From Labia minor (Eukaryota; Arthropoda; Insecta; Dermaptera; Spongiphoridae): DNA of 64,000 nucleotides. A program made the position numbers and the translations under genes. Positions 1 through 12,916 of the stretch are shown here, in pieces. The stretch lies in contig OY720346.1 of the NCBI GenBank assembly GCA_963082975.1, positions 32,048,720 through 32,112,719 of the forward strand, written 5' to 3'. Within the stretch, counting starts at the first letter, position 1, and every line of letters begins with the position of its first letter. The notes under the pieces were generated by a model. That model saw nothing but the letters and a program-made list of their open reading frames with translations. It was not told the origin of the DNA and searched no databases.

Positions 1-1547
1 GTGATGGGCCTATAGGGGATTGAATGGAGGATGAGAGAAAGGGAGGGAGGAGGGGGAGAATTTGAAGGGAATCGAGGCGTTTGACGTAAATTACACTCGA
101 CACCTGAGTATTGAGCAAATGCGTATATGAATGAGAGAGAGAGAGGGAGAGAGAGAAAAAGAGGTAAAAGGGAGGTGTATTTAATTGGAAACAGCATACA
201 AGGTGAACCTAATCAACTTTGAATTTATTATTATTATTATTATTATTATTAATAGAAAGATTAGTAAAAGTGGATTGTAATGAATATTAGCTCTTTTATA
301 TGATAATTTTTTAATTAAATTCATTATTATATTTTTATTAATTATTTATTATATATTATTTTATATTATATATTTTATATTTTTCAAAATTTCAAGCTTT
401 ATTTTTTTCTATAAAATCATTAATTATTTATATTAAGAATATTAATTCATTTTCAATTTGCAGATGGCATGAAAAATTCTAAAACTTATTTAAAAAATAT
501 AAAAAAAAAAAAAAGATAAAAATTAATTGATGAAAGAATAAAAATTTTAAAAATATATAATAATACAATGAAAAATTTGAAACCATCATAAATATAATTT
601 TCATTTTGCTAAATTATTTCCGAATTAAAAAAAAAAAAAATCAAAATGGCTATCAGAATACACGTATTATGTTTTAAAGAAAGTGCAATTCATTCGTATT
701 TTATATCTTAAAAAAAAAATAAATAAAATAACATGAAGGAAAAGAATTGTTGAAGAAGGAAGGAAGGTGGTTTGGCTTTGTTAGACATCCCTTAGGAGCT
801 GTTTATATCTATATACGTGTGTGGGTTTGTATACCGTTTTTTAACCACAAACTATTTAACAGTATCGATTTATCTATAATATACGGTTAAATCAATATAA
901 ATGGGGAAGGATGAGAAGAAAAGGGGCGGGTTGCATGTTAAAAAGAAAAGGAAAAATTTTCAACCTTATTCTATAACAAGTAAAACGATTTGCTTGCCCT
1001 TTTTAATGATTACACTTACCACCACCCACAATGACAAATCGTTTCTTAATTAAATTGTCCACTCATCTATCTATTCAGCGAAAATGACAAAAGAAAGGAG
1101 TGAAATAATTTCCTTTTATTAAAAGAGTCTTTGAATTATTATATATAGAAAATAAAGATAACTAATCAATAAATTTATCGAATGGGAAAATAAATCATTC
1201 TATTATAATTCATTAAAACCAAATATAATACAAGAATATAACTAATAATTATAATATTCTTGTATAATTATTAAATTATAATGATTTAATTTGATTTTAA
1301 TTATTTTATTTAATAATATTTTTATTATATTGCTTAATTTATGTTTGAATTAATTTGATTAATAAATTATAAAAATAAATCATTATTTATTGTTGTTATT
1401 GTAAAATGTTAATTATTATATAATCGTTGACATTATTAAACATAATTGCAATTGACAGATATGTATATTTTAAAATTATAATTAAATTTAAAAAATAAAT
1501 TTATTGTATATAAAATAAAAAGAATAAAAATATTTGTTTTGCTTGTT
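1..1547. other. AT-rich non-coding DNA with simple repeats
   Basis: No gene seen. The stretch holds a purine-rich start, a (GA)n tract near 134-155, a (TTA)n tract at about 225-252 and several A or T runs. Nothing resembles a coding exon, an RNA gene or an element end. Confidence 0.6.
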
Positions 1548-1660
1548 ACTATCTCGCCAGAGATAGTATTGCGATCACGAAAATTTTCGATGTTGAGATT
1601 TTGATGTTTTTATACGTTTTGAAGGTTCCTGAATCATTTTCACTAAGGTTGAGAAAAATG

Positions 1661-1720
<60 letters not shown>

Positions 1721-2172
1721 GGCAAGATTACGCAAAAACGGTTTGAGCTAGAATGATGCAATTTGGTACATGAGCATTATTCAAAATTCGTAGTTTTCTA
1801 TCAACTTTTGAGAAATGTAGCTCAACCGGAAGAGGGTCATTACCTACAACGTTTTGATTTTTTTTCCTCTAAAGTGACCGTAAAAATAAAGATATATGTT
1901 TGATAATTTTTCACATGATTAATAATTGTATAAAACTGCTATATATAGAATTTCAGCTTGATTGAATCGCTGAAAGTACCAGAATTAATTTTTTAACTCT
2001 GCAAATCTCACGCGCCAACACGTGCCATGGTGCCATCAATAAAAAACAAACATGCGCTGGTTTAATATTTATTATTTATAATTATTAATTAATTAAATTT
2101 AATTTAAATATAATATATTATGTTATTTAATCCAATTCAAATTGCGAGATAGTCGAGTTGAGACACTCTAGC
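1548..2172 (+). mobile_element. Helentron-like (HINE) family 1, copy 1
   Basis: Non-autonomous element. It opens with ACTATCTCGC, which also forms a small hairpin (ACTATCTC-GCCA-GAGATAGT, 1548-1567). The inverted form GCGAGATAGT lies at 2144-2153, followed by a short palindrome (GAGACACTC) and the end. The middle holds a (TC)n(TG)n tract at 1661-1711. The base before the start is T and the 3' end abuts T. This order (5' motif, microsatellite, 3' inverted motif, 3' hairpin, T|T target) is that of Helentron-associated elements such as DINE-1. Related copies lie near 11.1, 25.2 and 51.6 kb. A 70-residue reading frame over the microsatellite is not a gene. Confidence 0.72.
1661..1711. repeat. (TC)n(TG)n microsatellite
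   Basis: A pure TC run passes directly into a pure TG run. It sits at the place where the sister copies have much shorter and different CT/GT-like sequence, so it is the variable core of this element family. Confidence 0.9.
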
Positions 2173-2864
2173 TTATTTTTTATTTATGAATGAAATTTTC
2201 CTACAATTATTATGAATGAATTGGTAGACAAAGAGAGAATATATATATATAATAATATATACGAGTATATATAAATGAAAGGTGTATGTTGGAGATGAAA
2301 GATGAAGGTGAAGGGGGTTAAATAGGACCTATGGACGAAGGGGGGAAGTAGTGGGGATGGTTGGTTGAAAAGTCATGACCAGGGTGATAATGGATTTTCA
2401 TTTCGAGGAAAGTAAGACGTTGAAACGTGACCGGACTCAATTACCATATATATTAAAACAAGAGGGGTGGGCGATAGATGAGGTCTAAGGGATGAGAGAT
2501 GAATCTATGATACAGGGATGAAAATGAATATACAACACTAATTCATTATATATACTTATATTATATATATAAATATAATATTATATTGCTGAGATTAAAA
2601 TTTTCAATCATCAAAGGATTAGTAAATTTTTGTTATGTTACTATTATATTGAATGAATATTTCAAGTTAAATTAAAATGTCATGAGAAGTCATTTTAATT
2701 TTTCTTTATATTTAGTATTTTTCAAAAATTTCCCCATCCCAATCTTCTTTGATGGACAATTGATATAATAGTTTTACTATAAATCTGATCATTTATGTAA
2801 TTTTTATTAATATTTATTAATTATTTATATATTATAATATTTATGTTTAATTCTTATCATTTAG
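2173..2864. other. AT-rich non-coding DNA
   Basis: Contains purine-rich sequence (2280-2520) and (TA)n-like tracts. No coding or element signal recognised. Confidence 0.55.
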
Positions 2865-3045
2865 ATTTAATTTTATAATTAATTTAAAAACAAACACACT
2901 GGATTAAATGGATATAGATCCAAAAGGCAATAAAACTATTTTAAAGGTTAGGAGTTGGATAATTGTGGTTCAGGATAGGGATACTTGGAGAAATGTGGTT
3001 GCTGTGGCCATGAACTTTCGAGTTCCGTAGAGCCACAGAGAGATA
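2865..3045 (+). mobile_element. LINE 3' tail fragment
   Basis: The end of a non-LTR retrotransposon ORF. In one frame the last residues read VVQDRDTWRNVVAVAMNFRV, then a stop at 3028-3030 and the tail AGCCACAGAGAGATA. This matches the C-terminal end of LINE endonuclease/reverse-transcriptase proteins and the copy at about 41.4-41.6 kb. Upstream it carries an AT-rich block (about 2877-2945) that is shared with the 41.4 kb copy but absent from the minus-strand copies at 8.9 and 19.9 kb. 5'-truncated. Confidence 0.65.
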
Positions 3046-6000
3046 ACTTTTAAAATATAAATGTTTTATATCTCGCATTTCGTTAAACAAAATAAAAAAA
3101 AAAATATATAAAAAAAATTATATTTCACAGGGTAACATAGTAAGTATAGTTATATTATTCAAATATCAAATTACATAATATGTGACAATTACATAAAAAT
3201 TCCTTAAACCTAATTCATGCATAATAAATATTTTTAGCATAAATGTGATAAAAATATAAAATAAAAATAAATATTCCCAAATTTTTATCATTACAATTAG
3301 TTAATTCAAATAAGTACCAAAAAATTATGTAGTAAAAATACTATTAAGTGATGCACACACACCCAATAATTTTATATATATATATATATATGGAGTGAGA
3401 ATAAGAATAATTGGTTAACTAAAAGAGCGGCTGTATATGTGAATTAAATGTGAATAAAAAAGAGAGAAAGAAAAAAAAGGTATTATAATTTCTATTTTTT
3501 TTACAAATGAGAGAAAAAAGGCCAACGTTGAAGATTAAATGAAGCAATGTTATTTAAATGCAAATTATAATCACTCGGTTCAAATACAAAAAAAAAATCC
3601 TAAAGGGTAATCCACCTTATTCTCATTCTTCGTACTTTACACCCAGTCCCTTTCGTCTTTCCATTCTTCTCTCTTCGCCTCTTATTTTATATAGTTATAT
3701 ATATTATATGATAATGATATATAAGTAGATATAAAAAAAAATATTACAAAATATGAATATTATTTTCATTTTATTCATTGAAAATTAAATTTTTAGTTTA
3801 ATTTATGAATATATAATGTTTAAATTTTATAATAAAAAAATATTTGTTAACCATATTATTTGTAGAATGTGTGAATTAGATATTTAAAAAAAAAATTTAT
3901 ATTTGAGATATAATTCAATTATATTTAATTTTAAAACTATTTTTTTGGTAGCAGAGCGTGGATTGAAAACTAATAATCAATTAACCAATTAATTTTTTTT
4001 TTCTCTTAATATTTTATACAATTTAATATCCTAAATAATTCTTATTCTTATTCTTATAAATAATAAAATGATAATTATTAGTATAATTTAATTAACTAGA
4101 TATATATTTACAAAATAAAGATTAAATTAAAATAATTATTAAATGATTTATTGAATTTTATAAATATGTTATTTACTATAAATAATTAGTGAAATATAAT
4201 TTTACTTGTTTGTATTATATACTTATAAATATTAATTAAATTAAATTTATATACATATATATAAGAAATCTTAATATATAGATGATATATTTTAATACAT
4301 ACCAATGATGTTATTTCAATGAATGTCAAACACACTCACACAAATATTCACAAATATATATAAAGCAAAGAACAAATGAGAAAGAGATAAATGTTCAATT
4401 TGTATTATTATTATTATTATTATTATCATTATTGGAAGCTTAAGGGCACATAGCGAAGGTCATTAGTAAACTTTTGTAAATATAACGACGAGACTAATAA
4501 ATAATTATTTTTTATTTCAAAAATAGACAATAATCTTATCATATCTTTTTTTTAATAATTTTCATTTCATTTTTATTTTTAATTAATTCGCATTAAAAAT
4601 AATCAAATATTATAAAAATAATAAAAATAGTCAAATAATTAATTCTATGAACTTAAAATAGAAATATTTTTTACATATTTTATAAATAGAGATTTAAAAT
4701 AATGAGAGATAATATATAATCATTTTTTTTTAATCAATTGAATTTATATATATAATAACACATTAGTAATGAAATTAAAATTGTGTTTAAATATTTTAAG
4801 TTAATAGAAAGTGAGAATAAAGAGAGAGAAAATAATATAAAATTAATTATATTTTATAATAGTGAGATTTAATTAAATTTCATAATTAATTATAAACAAT
4901 ATATATATATATCTTCATATTCCTAATTATAATTAAATTATTGAAATTTTATTTTATAAATTTATATTTATATATATTATATATTATATTATATTTATTT
5001 TAATTAAAATTTTGTTTAATTTAAGCAATATATACAAGCAAGTGATTTATTTAGCTCTATAGTGGTAATAAATACATTAACTTATATAACATTATTCTTT
5101 AAAATATAAGGGAATAAGGGCCATTGATAAATTAATTTAAATAAAAACAGTGGAAGACAATATAATGATATATATGAGGAAATTGGGAGAAGATAGGAAT
5201 TAGATGGAGCTGGCCGAGGATTGAATAAATGTGTTTGATGTGGATAAGAGAATTTGAGAGTTCAATATTTCCACAAAAACTTAGAATGAAAGTTAAAAAA
5301 ATCAGAAATAGTGATATTTATTTAATAAATAGAATGTAGCATTGATTTCGAAAAAATAAAAAATGTTATTTCTTTCGTTTCTAAATGAATGGTAGAGAAA
5401 AAAAGTTATAAATGATGACTGTCTGTGTTATATTTCGTTAAAAATACCACAAACAATGTTTTTTGTCAGTGTTTATAGTTAATTTTATAATTCTAAGACA
5501 TTATTTTATACATATATATACATATATTTGTGTCTGACTGTCTGGATTGGTGAATAAAAAAAAATGTTAAGTTCCTTTCCCTCTGTCTATTTGAAATTGC
5601 TTAAATTTCTCTTCATCTTCAAACATTCCCTGTTTAGAATTTGAGTTTCTTTTTTTTCTAGAAAATAGAAATAGATTTCAATTCTAGTGATGGAAGGCGG
5701 AGACGGAGGGAGGAGTCTGAGGAGTGAAGAAATAGAAGAGACATCTGACTAGAGGATGCAACAACGAGAATATCCAGACGTGTTGGATTATATAGTATAC
5801 CATAATACTAAAAATAGACTACCTGAATAATCATCAATCCCTTTGTCTACCGACTAAGCGACGACGCCGCCAGTCTGATAGACTTTTTTCTTGTCTCGTA
5901 ACACTTATTTTAAGATAAGAAAGATATTTTAAAATTATATATAAAAAAAAAAGTTAAAAAAATATTCCTTTTAAAATTAAATGAGGTATTAATTATAAAT

Positions 6001-6748
6001 TTTCAATTTATTTTCATTATTATTAATAATTCATTTTTAATTCATTTTAATATAAATATAAATTTGATTATAATATTTTTAATTAATAATATCTTTAATT
6101 TTTAATTAAATAATTTATTATTATAATTAAAGATAAATTATAGCTATCTTATGGTAGAAGTTGAAATAAAGTAAAGTAACTAATTCATTTTAAGATGAAA
6201 ATCTCTTGAAAGAGCCCCAACCTGCATTAACCATTCCTCTTTTTTTTCTCATTTCGGCATTCGTCTACCAATCCCCTTCTTCTCCCACTCTACCACCCTC
6301 TCCAGCATCAGTATTTACTTTCTTTCTCTCATTCAACACCTTCTGTATCCACCATCTACTTCTTCCTCTTTTTTGTTTAATGAAATTTAATTAAGAAGAA
6401 TTTCTTTTGAAATTAGAAAATATAAATACTAATAAAAAAATTATTATTTCCGTTTTTGAGTGTATACGTAAGTTTTTTTTTTTTATTTTTGCCAAGAAAT
6501 GTATTCACAAAAAGAGAAAATAGGAAAGACAATGGGAGAAAATATGTTTTCAACTATTAATATTCAATTGTAGTTACAAATAAATCTAAATCACTATACA
6601 AGAGTAAGAGAGAGAGAGAAAGGGAAAGAGAATTAAAATATTTATTTCTTTAGATATTTATTCATTTATGTATTTATATTGTTATGTAAATTGAAAAATA
6701 ATTATAAATTATTAAAAATTAATAAATATACTTACATATATGAAAATA
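3046..6748. other. Long AT-rich gene-free stretch
   Basis: Dominated by A/T with (TA)n at 3374-3391, (ATT)n near 4403-4425 and a short GC-richer piece at about 5690-5880 (purine-rich, unrecognised). A 62-residue open frame at 6206-6394 is a low-complexity pyrimidine tract, not a gene. Confidence 0.55.
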
Positions 6749-6971
6749 CGAGGGCAGGTCAATAAGTCCGTGACTTTTTTTAAAGTAACTCAAGTTTTTG
6801 GATAAAAAATTATTTTATTTTTCAATAGACACTATATGTATATATTCTATACACTTTGTCCAACATTTCTTCAATTTTTTTATCCCTTCCAAAAATAAGA
6901 TTTGTCGAGGACATCAAATTAAATATTTATGCCGATTCACCCCGAAAAACCCACTTTTTTGACTGCCCTCG
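6749..6971. mobile_element. Mariner-derived MITE
   Basis: A 223-bp element bounded by TA on both sides (6747-6748 and 6972-6973). It starts CGAGGGCAGGTCAATAAGTC and ends with the inverted CTGCCCTCG. The same terminal sequence bounds the mariner relic at 50118-50501, and both share an internal stretch around the words CCCCGARAAACCCACT, so this is an internal-deletion derivative of that mariner. No coding capacity remains. Confidence 0.75.
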
Positions 6972-6973
6972 TA

Positions 6974-8098
6974 CTATATTGTAAATTCATTGAACCTATT
7001 TTGTTTATATTTAATTTTGATGTATATATTATCATTTCTTAATATATCGAAAATATAATTTATATGGAATGTACACTTTAATAAATATTGTTGCCCTTCT
7101 TTCGCAAAAATGTTTAAAACTGAATGGGTTGCAAGTATGATTAGGTAAAAGGGAATAACCTCCCTAAATGTATGTTTTGGTATATTAGATATAGCAATGA
7201 TTCTTGCATAGAAGACCAAAGAATTTAAAATATGGAATGTTGTGTGGCACCATTGTTTCATTAATAATACAAAAGCAAGTTATAGCGTTCAACTCGTTTT
7301 GACTTGGCAACTTCGGAAAATATTTGTCTAATTTTATATTGATGGTCCAACTACGAATCGACACATAATCTTTTCATTCACATTAACAACTTAAAAACTT
7401 GCCTTTAATGATCAATGAATGATTGCAACTATTTCTAGGTATTATGCTAATTGGACGCTACTCGCTGAATTTGGAAAAGATATACCATAAATCAGAGAAA
7501 AATGGAATTGAAATTTGATTGAATGACTCTACTATGATTAATCATGTTTATTCTATATTATATTTATTTTATTTTTTCAATTTATACCAATTTTGACTAT
7601 AAAAATGAAATTTATTTAAAAATAAATTAAAAAAATGAAGGATATTAAGCAAATTTTGATTTTATTATTATTTTCATATTTATTTTTATTTATTTTTTTT
7701 TAATTCGTAAGTTAATTAGTTGTAGACAAGATCATTTGAGCGTCAACATTCCTTTAGAAATTATATATTTATATATATATTATAAACCGGTTAGTCTACA
7801 GTGTTACCCAGTTAATTACCCTTCTAAACAAAAAAAAAAATATTTCCCAATTTTGTAAAAAATATTAATATTCAATTTTTCTTCATTAAATAAAAACATA
7901 AAAAGATATTAATCAATTAAATTTTCATTTTAAATAATAAATATTAAATAGTATTTATTATTTATTGGGAAAAATACAAAAAAAATCGTTAAATAAATAA
8001 TATTAAGATATTAAATTGAAAATAAATAAATCAATATTTTAATACTAAATAAATAATTGATTTATTATTAATCTTGATTCTCAGGAATGGGATTCATT
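6974..8098. other. Non-coding DNA, unrecognised
   Basis: The part at 7060-7540 is less AT-rich and has a 95-residue minus-strand frame (6974-7261) without any motif I recognise. It may be an old degraded element. The rest is AT-rich. Confidence 0.45.
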
Positions 8099-8624
8099 AC
8101 CGACCGACGATAGTAAGGTATTGTTTTCACACCAAATTTCACATGTGGAGATTTTTACATATCTCCACGAATCATCCATTTTCTTAACAGAAAAAAGTAT
8201 ATTTAGCATGATGTCTGTCCGTCCGTCTGTCCGTCCGTATAGATGTGTACAGCCTGAACGGCTGAACGGATTTTGATGAAATTTGGTATATTTACTTAAT
8301 GCATCAGTGGGATGAATTGATCAACTTTTGGTGCAAATCCGGAAAGTGGTAGTATTAGCGATCGACGATAGGAAGGGAAGGGTTATTTTCACACCAAATT
8401 TCACTTGAGGAGATTTTTTACATATCACCACGAATCATTCACTTTGTATTGGTTTTATCCTCGAGAAAAATCATATTTATTAGTTTTTTCTCGATTTAAA
8501 ATTGTATGACGTCACAGCCATTCATGCCATTCATATGCATATATATTATAAATAAAATAAAATTAAAAATGTTTATATTTATTATTTATGTATCCATATC
8601 TGTTTTTTATTACATTAATAGATA
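8099..8624 (+). mobile_element. Helentron-like (HINE) family 2, copy A, 5' part
   Basis: Starts with ACCGACCGACG directly after a T. It then carries the family's hairpin GTGGAGAT...ATCTCCAC, the GTCCGTCT-type microsatellite, a second copy of the 5' block and a TGACGTCA site. It stops abruptly at 8624 in ATTAATAGATA, where a Helitron has inserted. The missing 3' part resumes at 10086. Joining the two flanks gives exactly the uninterrupted sequence seen in copies C to F. Confidence 0.85.
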
Positions 8625-8840
8625 CTAGCTGCTCCGAGCGCCTTCGGCGCTCTTCACACCTAGACGGGGGCTCCGCCCCCTGTACCCCCGAGTGATACAT
8701 AGTATTTGGTTGAAAGTCTGTATGTAAAAGGTTTTCATCCATTTTGTTTCAATCAGTATAAGTAGATAAGACATGTATTTGTTTTCTTGTAAAATATTTT
8801 AATTTAATCAGTAAATTAATTATATATTATTATTGTATTT

Positions 8841-9552
8841 ATCTAACTCTGTGTCTCTACAGTTTTCGAAAGTTCTTAGCCGCAGCATCCACATTTCTCT
8901 AAGCGTCTCTATCCTGAGCTACAACCAAAACCAAATTCTACCCTGTCCCATCTCTCCCATGTCCCTTCCTTCATTGTCCACCCACCTTGGTCCTTGGTCT
9001 TCCACCGGATGTTTCCCAATCGGTTTCTCCCAATTTCTAGTATCTCCAATTCCAACCACGTCCCCTTCCCATCCCAGCCTTCTTGATTTTATAACCTTAA
9101 CTATATCTGGACATTATTTCTCGTTATGCCATCTCCGCCATCCCCCTGTGACCTCATCTTCTTTTGGCCTATAAATGCTGCGAACAATATTAATCTCACA
9201 AATACTCCAAATCTACTCTCATCTCCCAGAGTCATCGATAGGGTGACCAAACGTCCCGTCTTTAAGTGCTCTGTCCCAAAAATGTCTTCGGGACACCCTA
9301 CTGTTTTTTCAAAATTTAGGACATTTCGTAATTTTTTTTTCAAAATTTTTTCAATTTAGTTCTAAAAAATACCGTTTGTCCCGGTTTGGTGTTTTCGAAA
9401 TATGGTCACCCTAGTCATCGATCAACATGAAAAATAATTGTTTTATATATTTTAATTTTGATCCTCTTTGATGAGATAAGCCCCTTTACTGCATAATAAC
9501 AGGCGTTACTCAATTACAACGTCGATTTAAATTCTTCTCGAATATTATTATC
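8841..9552 (-). mobile_element. LINE-tailed chimeric retroposon, copy 1
   Basis: Reads on the minus strand. It has a non-coding head (9552 down to about 9425), then a fragment of the LINE C-terminal coding region (MTLGDESRFGVF, 9280s down to 8860), then a GATA-like tail. The same head-to-LINE junction is found at 20.2, 27.3 and 36.7/37.4 kb, so this chimera was itself multiplied. The coding part has frameshifts and no function. It is split by a 175-bp hAT MITE at 9239-9413. Confidence 0.6.
9239..9413. mobile_element. hAT-type MITE
   Basis: A 175-bp element with perfect 11-bp terminal inverted repeats TAGGGTGACCA...TGGTCACCCTA, flanked by the 8-bp direct repeat GTCATCGA (9231-9238 and 9414-9421). 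Eight-base duplications and a YARNG start (TAGGG) are the known hallmarks of the hAT superfamily. No coding capacity. It lies inside the retroposon that lies inside the Helitron. Confidence 0.85.
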
Positions 9553-10085
9553 TTTCGTGATTAGAGATCTAAAGAGTATTTAAATATTTATACTTTTTGA
9601 AATTCTACATTTTGTATGTTAATTGTATGTAAGTCGTATCCGTATCATAAGTCATGAATTTTTTTGTTTAATTACATTTCGGTTGATTTTTCCCCAATTT
9701 CTCTAATCATAGGTCTCCTCTTCCAGTCCAATTCATTTACCTAATGTTTCATAAGGAATTTAAATTTCTTAATTTGGCTAGAACACTCCATTTTTTAAAA
9801 ATTTAAATAGAGGGAGAGAGAGAGGTTCTAATTATATATATATATCTGTTTCTATGACAGCAAAAAAGTAAACAAATTACATACATACAAATCCTTTATA
9901 TATATTTCTGGAAAATGGAACACCCGCAGCTCAGCTCAGGAGTTACCTAAGATTCTAATTTCTTTTTTATTTTTCATCATTTGAGGTACCCTTCACCTCA
10001 GAAAAATTTGGTTACCTTACTCCTTGTAGTTTAGGCTCTGGAGTTTTTTGCGTACAGACGGACACTATCGTATTAAATATATAGA

Positions 10086-10175
10086 TATTAAAATTATTTA
10101 AAATTGTTTCTGTAGCTGGAAATTAATTTACTTCAAACCGTCGGTCGGTTCGGACCTGGCCACAGGTCAACTTAT
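10086..10175 (+). mobile_element. Helentron-like family 2, copy A, 3' part
   Basis: Continuation of the copy broken at 8624. It contains the 3' inverted motif CGTCGGTCGGT, the terminal hairpin GACCTG-GCCA-CAGGTC and the end AACTTAT, followed by T. Confidence 0.85.
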
Positions 10176-11049
10176 TTTTGAAATGTAAAAATAATCAATA
10201 AAAAATTATAAATCGTAAATTTGTTTACTTATTAAATAAGTTATAATCATAATATATGTACATATTTATTAATATTGATATATAGAGAAATTGGGAGAGC
10301 AAGTAAATTCCTTTCAAAGTTTGTAACTGAAGGGGTAGATAGAGTTTAAACTATTCGAATACGTAGATCAATTCATCATTCATGTCTTCAATCCACATTC
10401 AATGAAAGGACATCTCATACTACTGCAATACCTCTTACACATCAAACCCCCTTCCTCCCATTTCTCAATCCATCTCTCCCATGGGGAGACGAATCAATTG
10501 AATTTGGTCAGAGAAGAGAAACGGTAGAACATGAGCATGCACTTGCTACTGACTTGCCTGAGAAAAGGACAAAAGACATTAACACAGAAGAAAGAGAGAG
10601 AGAGAAACTAACTAAATAATTAATGATAATTAATACTAATTTAACATTTCCTTTTCAACTGGCAATGCCATTTCCAAAAAAAAATCACCCTCTTAATACC
10701 CATTACACTCTTTTCATTTACAAATATAAAAAAATAAAAAGAAAGAGAACTCGGAATTAATAGCCAGAAGAAAAATAATTCGAGTAAATACACAAAAATT
10801 TAAATTACATAAAATATATTTTGAAAATGTAGAAAAATATAAACACTTAAATTTTATAATCACTAACAATAAATTAATGTTATAATTTTTATAAAAGAGA
10901 TTGTAATAAATTAACACCTTATTATCCGGTAAAGAAGCTCATTTCTTTAAAATCACTAACTAATTCAAGATTTATGAAATTATTATTTGAAGAGCTGTAT
11001 CGCCGTGGAATGTGTGAGTATTATTTGTTTGGTCTTATTATATAGAAAA
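10176..11049. other. AT-rich non-coding DNA
   Basis: Includes a pyrimidine-rich patch (10380-10490) and a short (GA)n tract near 10590. A 67-residue minus frame is A/T-biased noise. No element recognised. Confidence 0.5.
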
Positions 11050-11636
11050 ATCTGGAGTGTCTCCACTCTACTATCTCGCAAATTTGAATTGGATTAATTA
11101 AAATATATTATATTTAAATTAAATTTAATTAAATAAATTATAAATTAAAATTAATAAATAATATTTATTAAACCAGCGCGTGTTTGGCTCTTTGTTGATG
11201 GCATCACGTCACGTGCTGGTGCGTGATTGCCAGTCAACGTGTTAAAAAATTAATTCCAGTACTTTCAGCGATTAAATCAAGCTGAAATTCTATATATAGC
11301 AGTTTTATACATTTTTTAATCATGTGAAAAACTATCAAACATAAATCTTTATTTTTACGGTCAGTTTAGAGGAAAAAAAATCAAAACGTTGTAGGTAATG
11401 ACCCTCTTCCGGTTGAGCTACATTTCTCAAAAGTTGATAGAAAACTACGAATTTTGAATAATGACCGTATACCAAATTTCATTATTCTAGCTCAAACCGT
11501 TTTTGCATAATCTTGTCTACACACACAATACACACACAGCCATTTTTCTCAACCTTAGTGAAAATGACTTATGGACCTTCAAAACCTATAAAAACATCAA
11601 AATCTCGACTTCGAAAATTTTTGTTGGCAAGAAAGT
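11050..11636 (-). mobile_element. Helentron-like family 1, copy 2
   Basis: Minus-strand copy. At low coordinates it carries the terminal palindrome (TGGAGTGTCTCCA, 11053-11065) and the inverted motif ACTATCTCGC. The microsatellite position at 11520-11540 is a degenerate CA tract. The 5' terminus (about 11610-11636) has lost about 18 bases of the family's opening hairpin but still ends at AGTAAAA, as expected for its inverse. Confidence 0.7.
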
Positions 11637-12878
11637 AAAAATGAGGACATGATCCAATGATGCATGATAGAGAATTGCATGACCTCTGAGGTCTAAATCT
11701 TTTCCTAGAAAGGCACTTGAAATTTAGGATTTAAATAGGGATTTAAATAGGGACCCAGAAATCTACCCAAAAACTCTACACCAATTATGTAAATCTTAAG
11801 ATTCTTTTGTTGGATGCACTCTTATTATGAAAGGCCTGTTCGTGACTATTTGAACATATCACTCTCTACACTCTCCAGGTGTATCGTAGATCATTTGCCG
11901 AGAATCAGAGATCTCGTGGGTGACAAAATATATCTTGAGGAGTCTAAAATTCATCTGTTAATAATACTAGTTTGTATTAATTCTACAATCAAGAAATCTC
12001 TTGGTGTATTTGAACAGATTTGCAATCCATGCCACATCATTGTCAGGGGCTGTTAGTACCAATGTTAAATATTTATTAAAGCAAATTTAATAAAGAATAA
12101 AGTTTTAAATAATAATATAATAATAATCTTGTACATTTTATACGCTTTTATTTAGTTGCACATGTTGTCCTGTCGTCAAATCTTGCCAGGTGAATTTGTA
12201 CCACTTCCCAAAGTTCGAATGAGCTGAAATTTTGCATACATATGTAACTCCGATGACAATGCAATATTCAGGTTCATCCCAAGTCGTAACCTAGGAGGTA
12301 TTATTTTTATCAATTAGTAATTACATAATGCATAATATTGAAAACAACAGTAACAACATTAAGACATAATTTATATTATTATTACTACTGTTGCTTAAAG
12401 ATAAAATATTGTAATGATTACCATATCATCTTGTCTTTATTGTTAATTTTCAAATAATTATTTTATTCATGATTCTTTATTAAAGTTACTATACTATATA
12501 GATTAATTATAAATAATTCATTTGAATTTCAATAGATATTGCGTGTTTTTATACAAAGGGAATTACAAAATAATTATTTTTTGAAAATATAAATGATTTG
12601 AATAATTTAAAACTAAATTATCATTATATTTTTTAATAAAATTTATTATTTAGAAGATGTAAATTGTTTCAAAGGGGCCAATAGGTGTTATTAACTAATA
12701 TTTGCCATATATACAGGTAATATTTTATAAAAGTCAATGAATATAGAATCAATTCATATTTTAATAATATAAATATATAAATATTTAGTAGATTATTCAA
12801 TAAAAATTCATCTATTTATTTATTTTAAGCTTTTAAATTGTTTTTTTTTTGTTTGTTGGTTGGGAAGAGTGGAGAGAG

Positions 12879-12916
<38 letters not shown>

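Larger units (their letters stand above)
8625..10085 (-). mobile_element. Non-autonomous Helitron with captured retroposon
   Basis: On the minus strand it begins TCTATATATTTAATACGATA (10085 downwards) and ends in CTAG at 8628-8625. Eight bases before that CTAG lies a perfect 7-bp hairpin (GAGCGCC-TTC-GGCGCTC, 8636-8652); a second hairpin (GGGGGC-TCC-GCCCCC) lies at 8666-8680. It sits between A and T of the host with no target duplication, as is known for Helitrons. Host copy A closes perfectly when it is removed. Length is 1461 bp and no Rep/helicase coding is present. Its interior is a LINE-tailed retroposon (8841-9552) carrying a hAT MITE, followed by unrecognised AT-rich DNA. Confidence 0.85.

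Noticed and set aside
8833-9359. Three overlapping frames on both strands
   Set aside because: They cross from Helitron sequence into an antisense LINE fragment and a hAT MITE; only the minus-strand LINE remnant has meaning.
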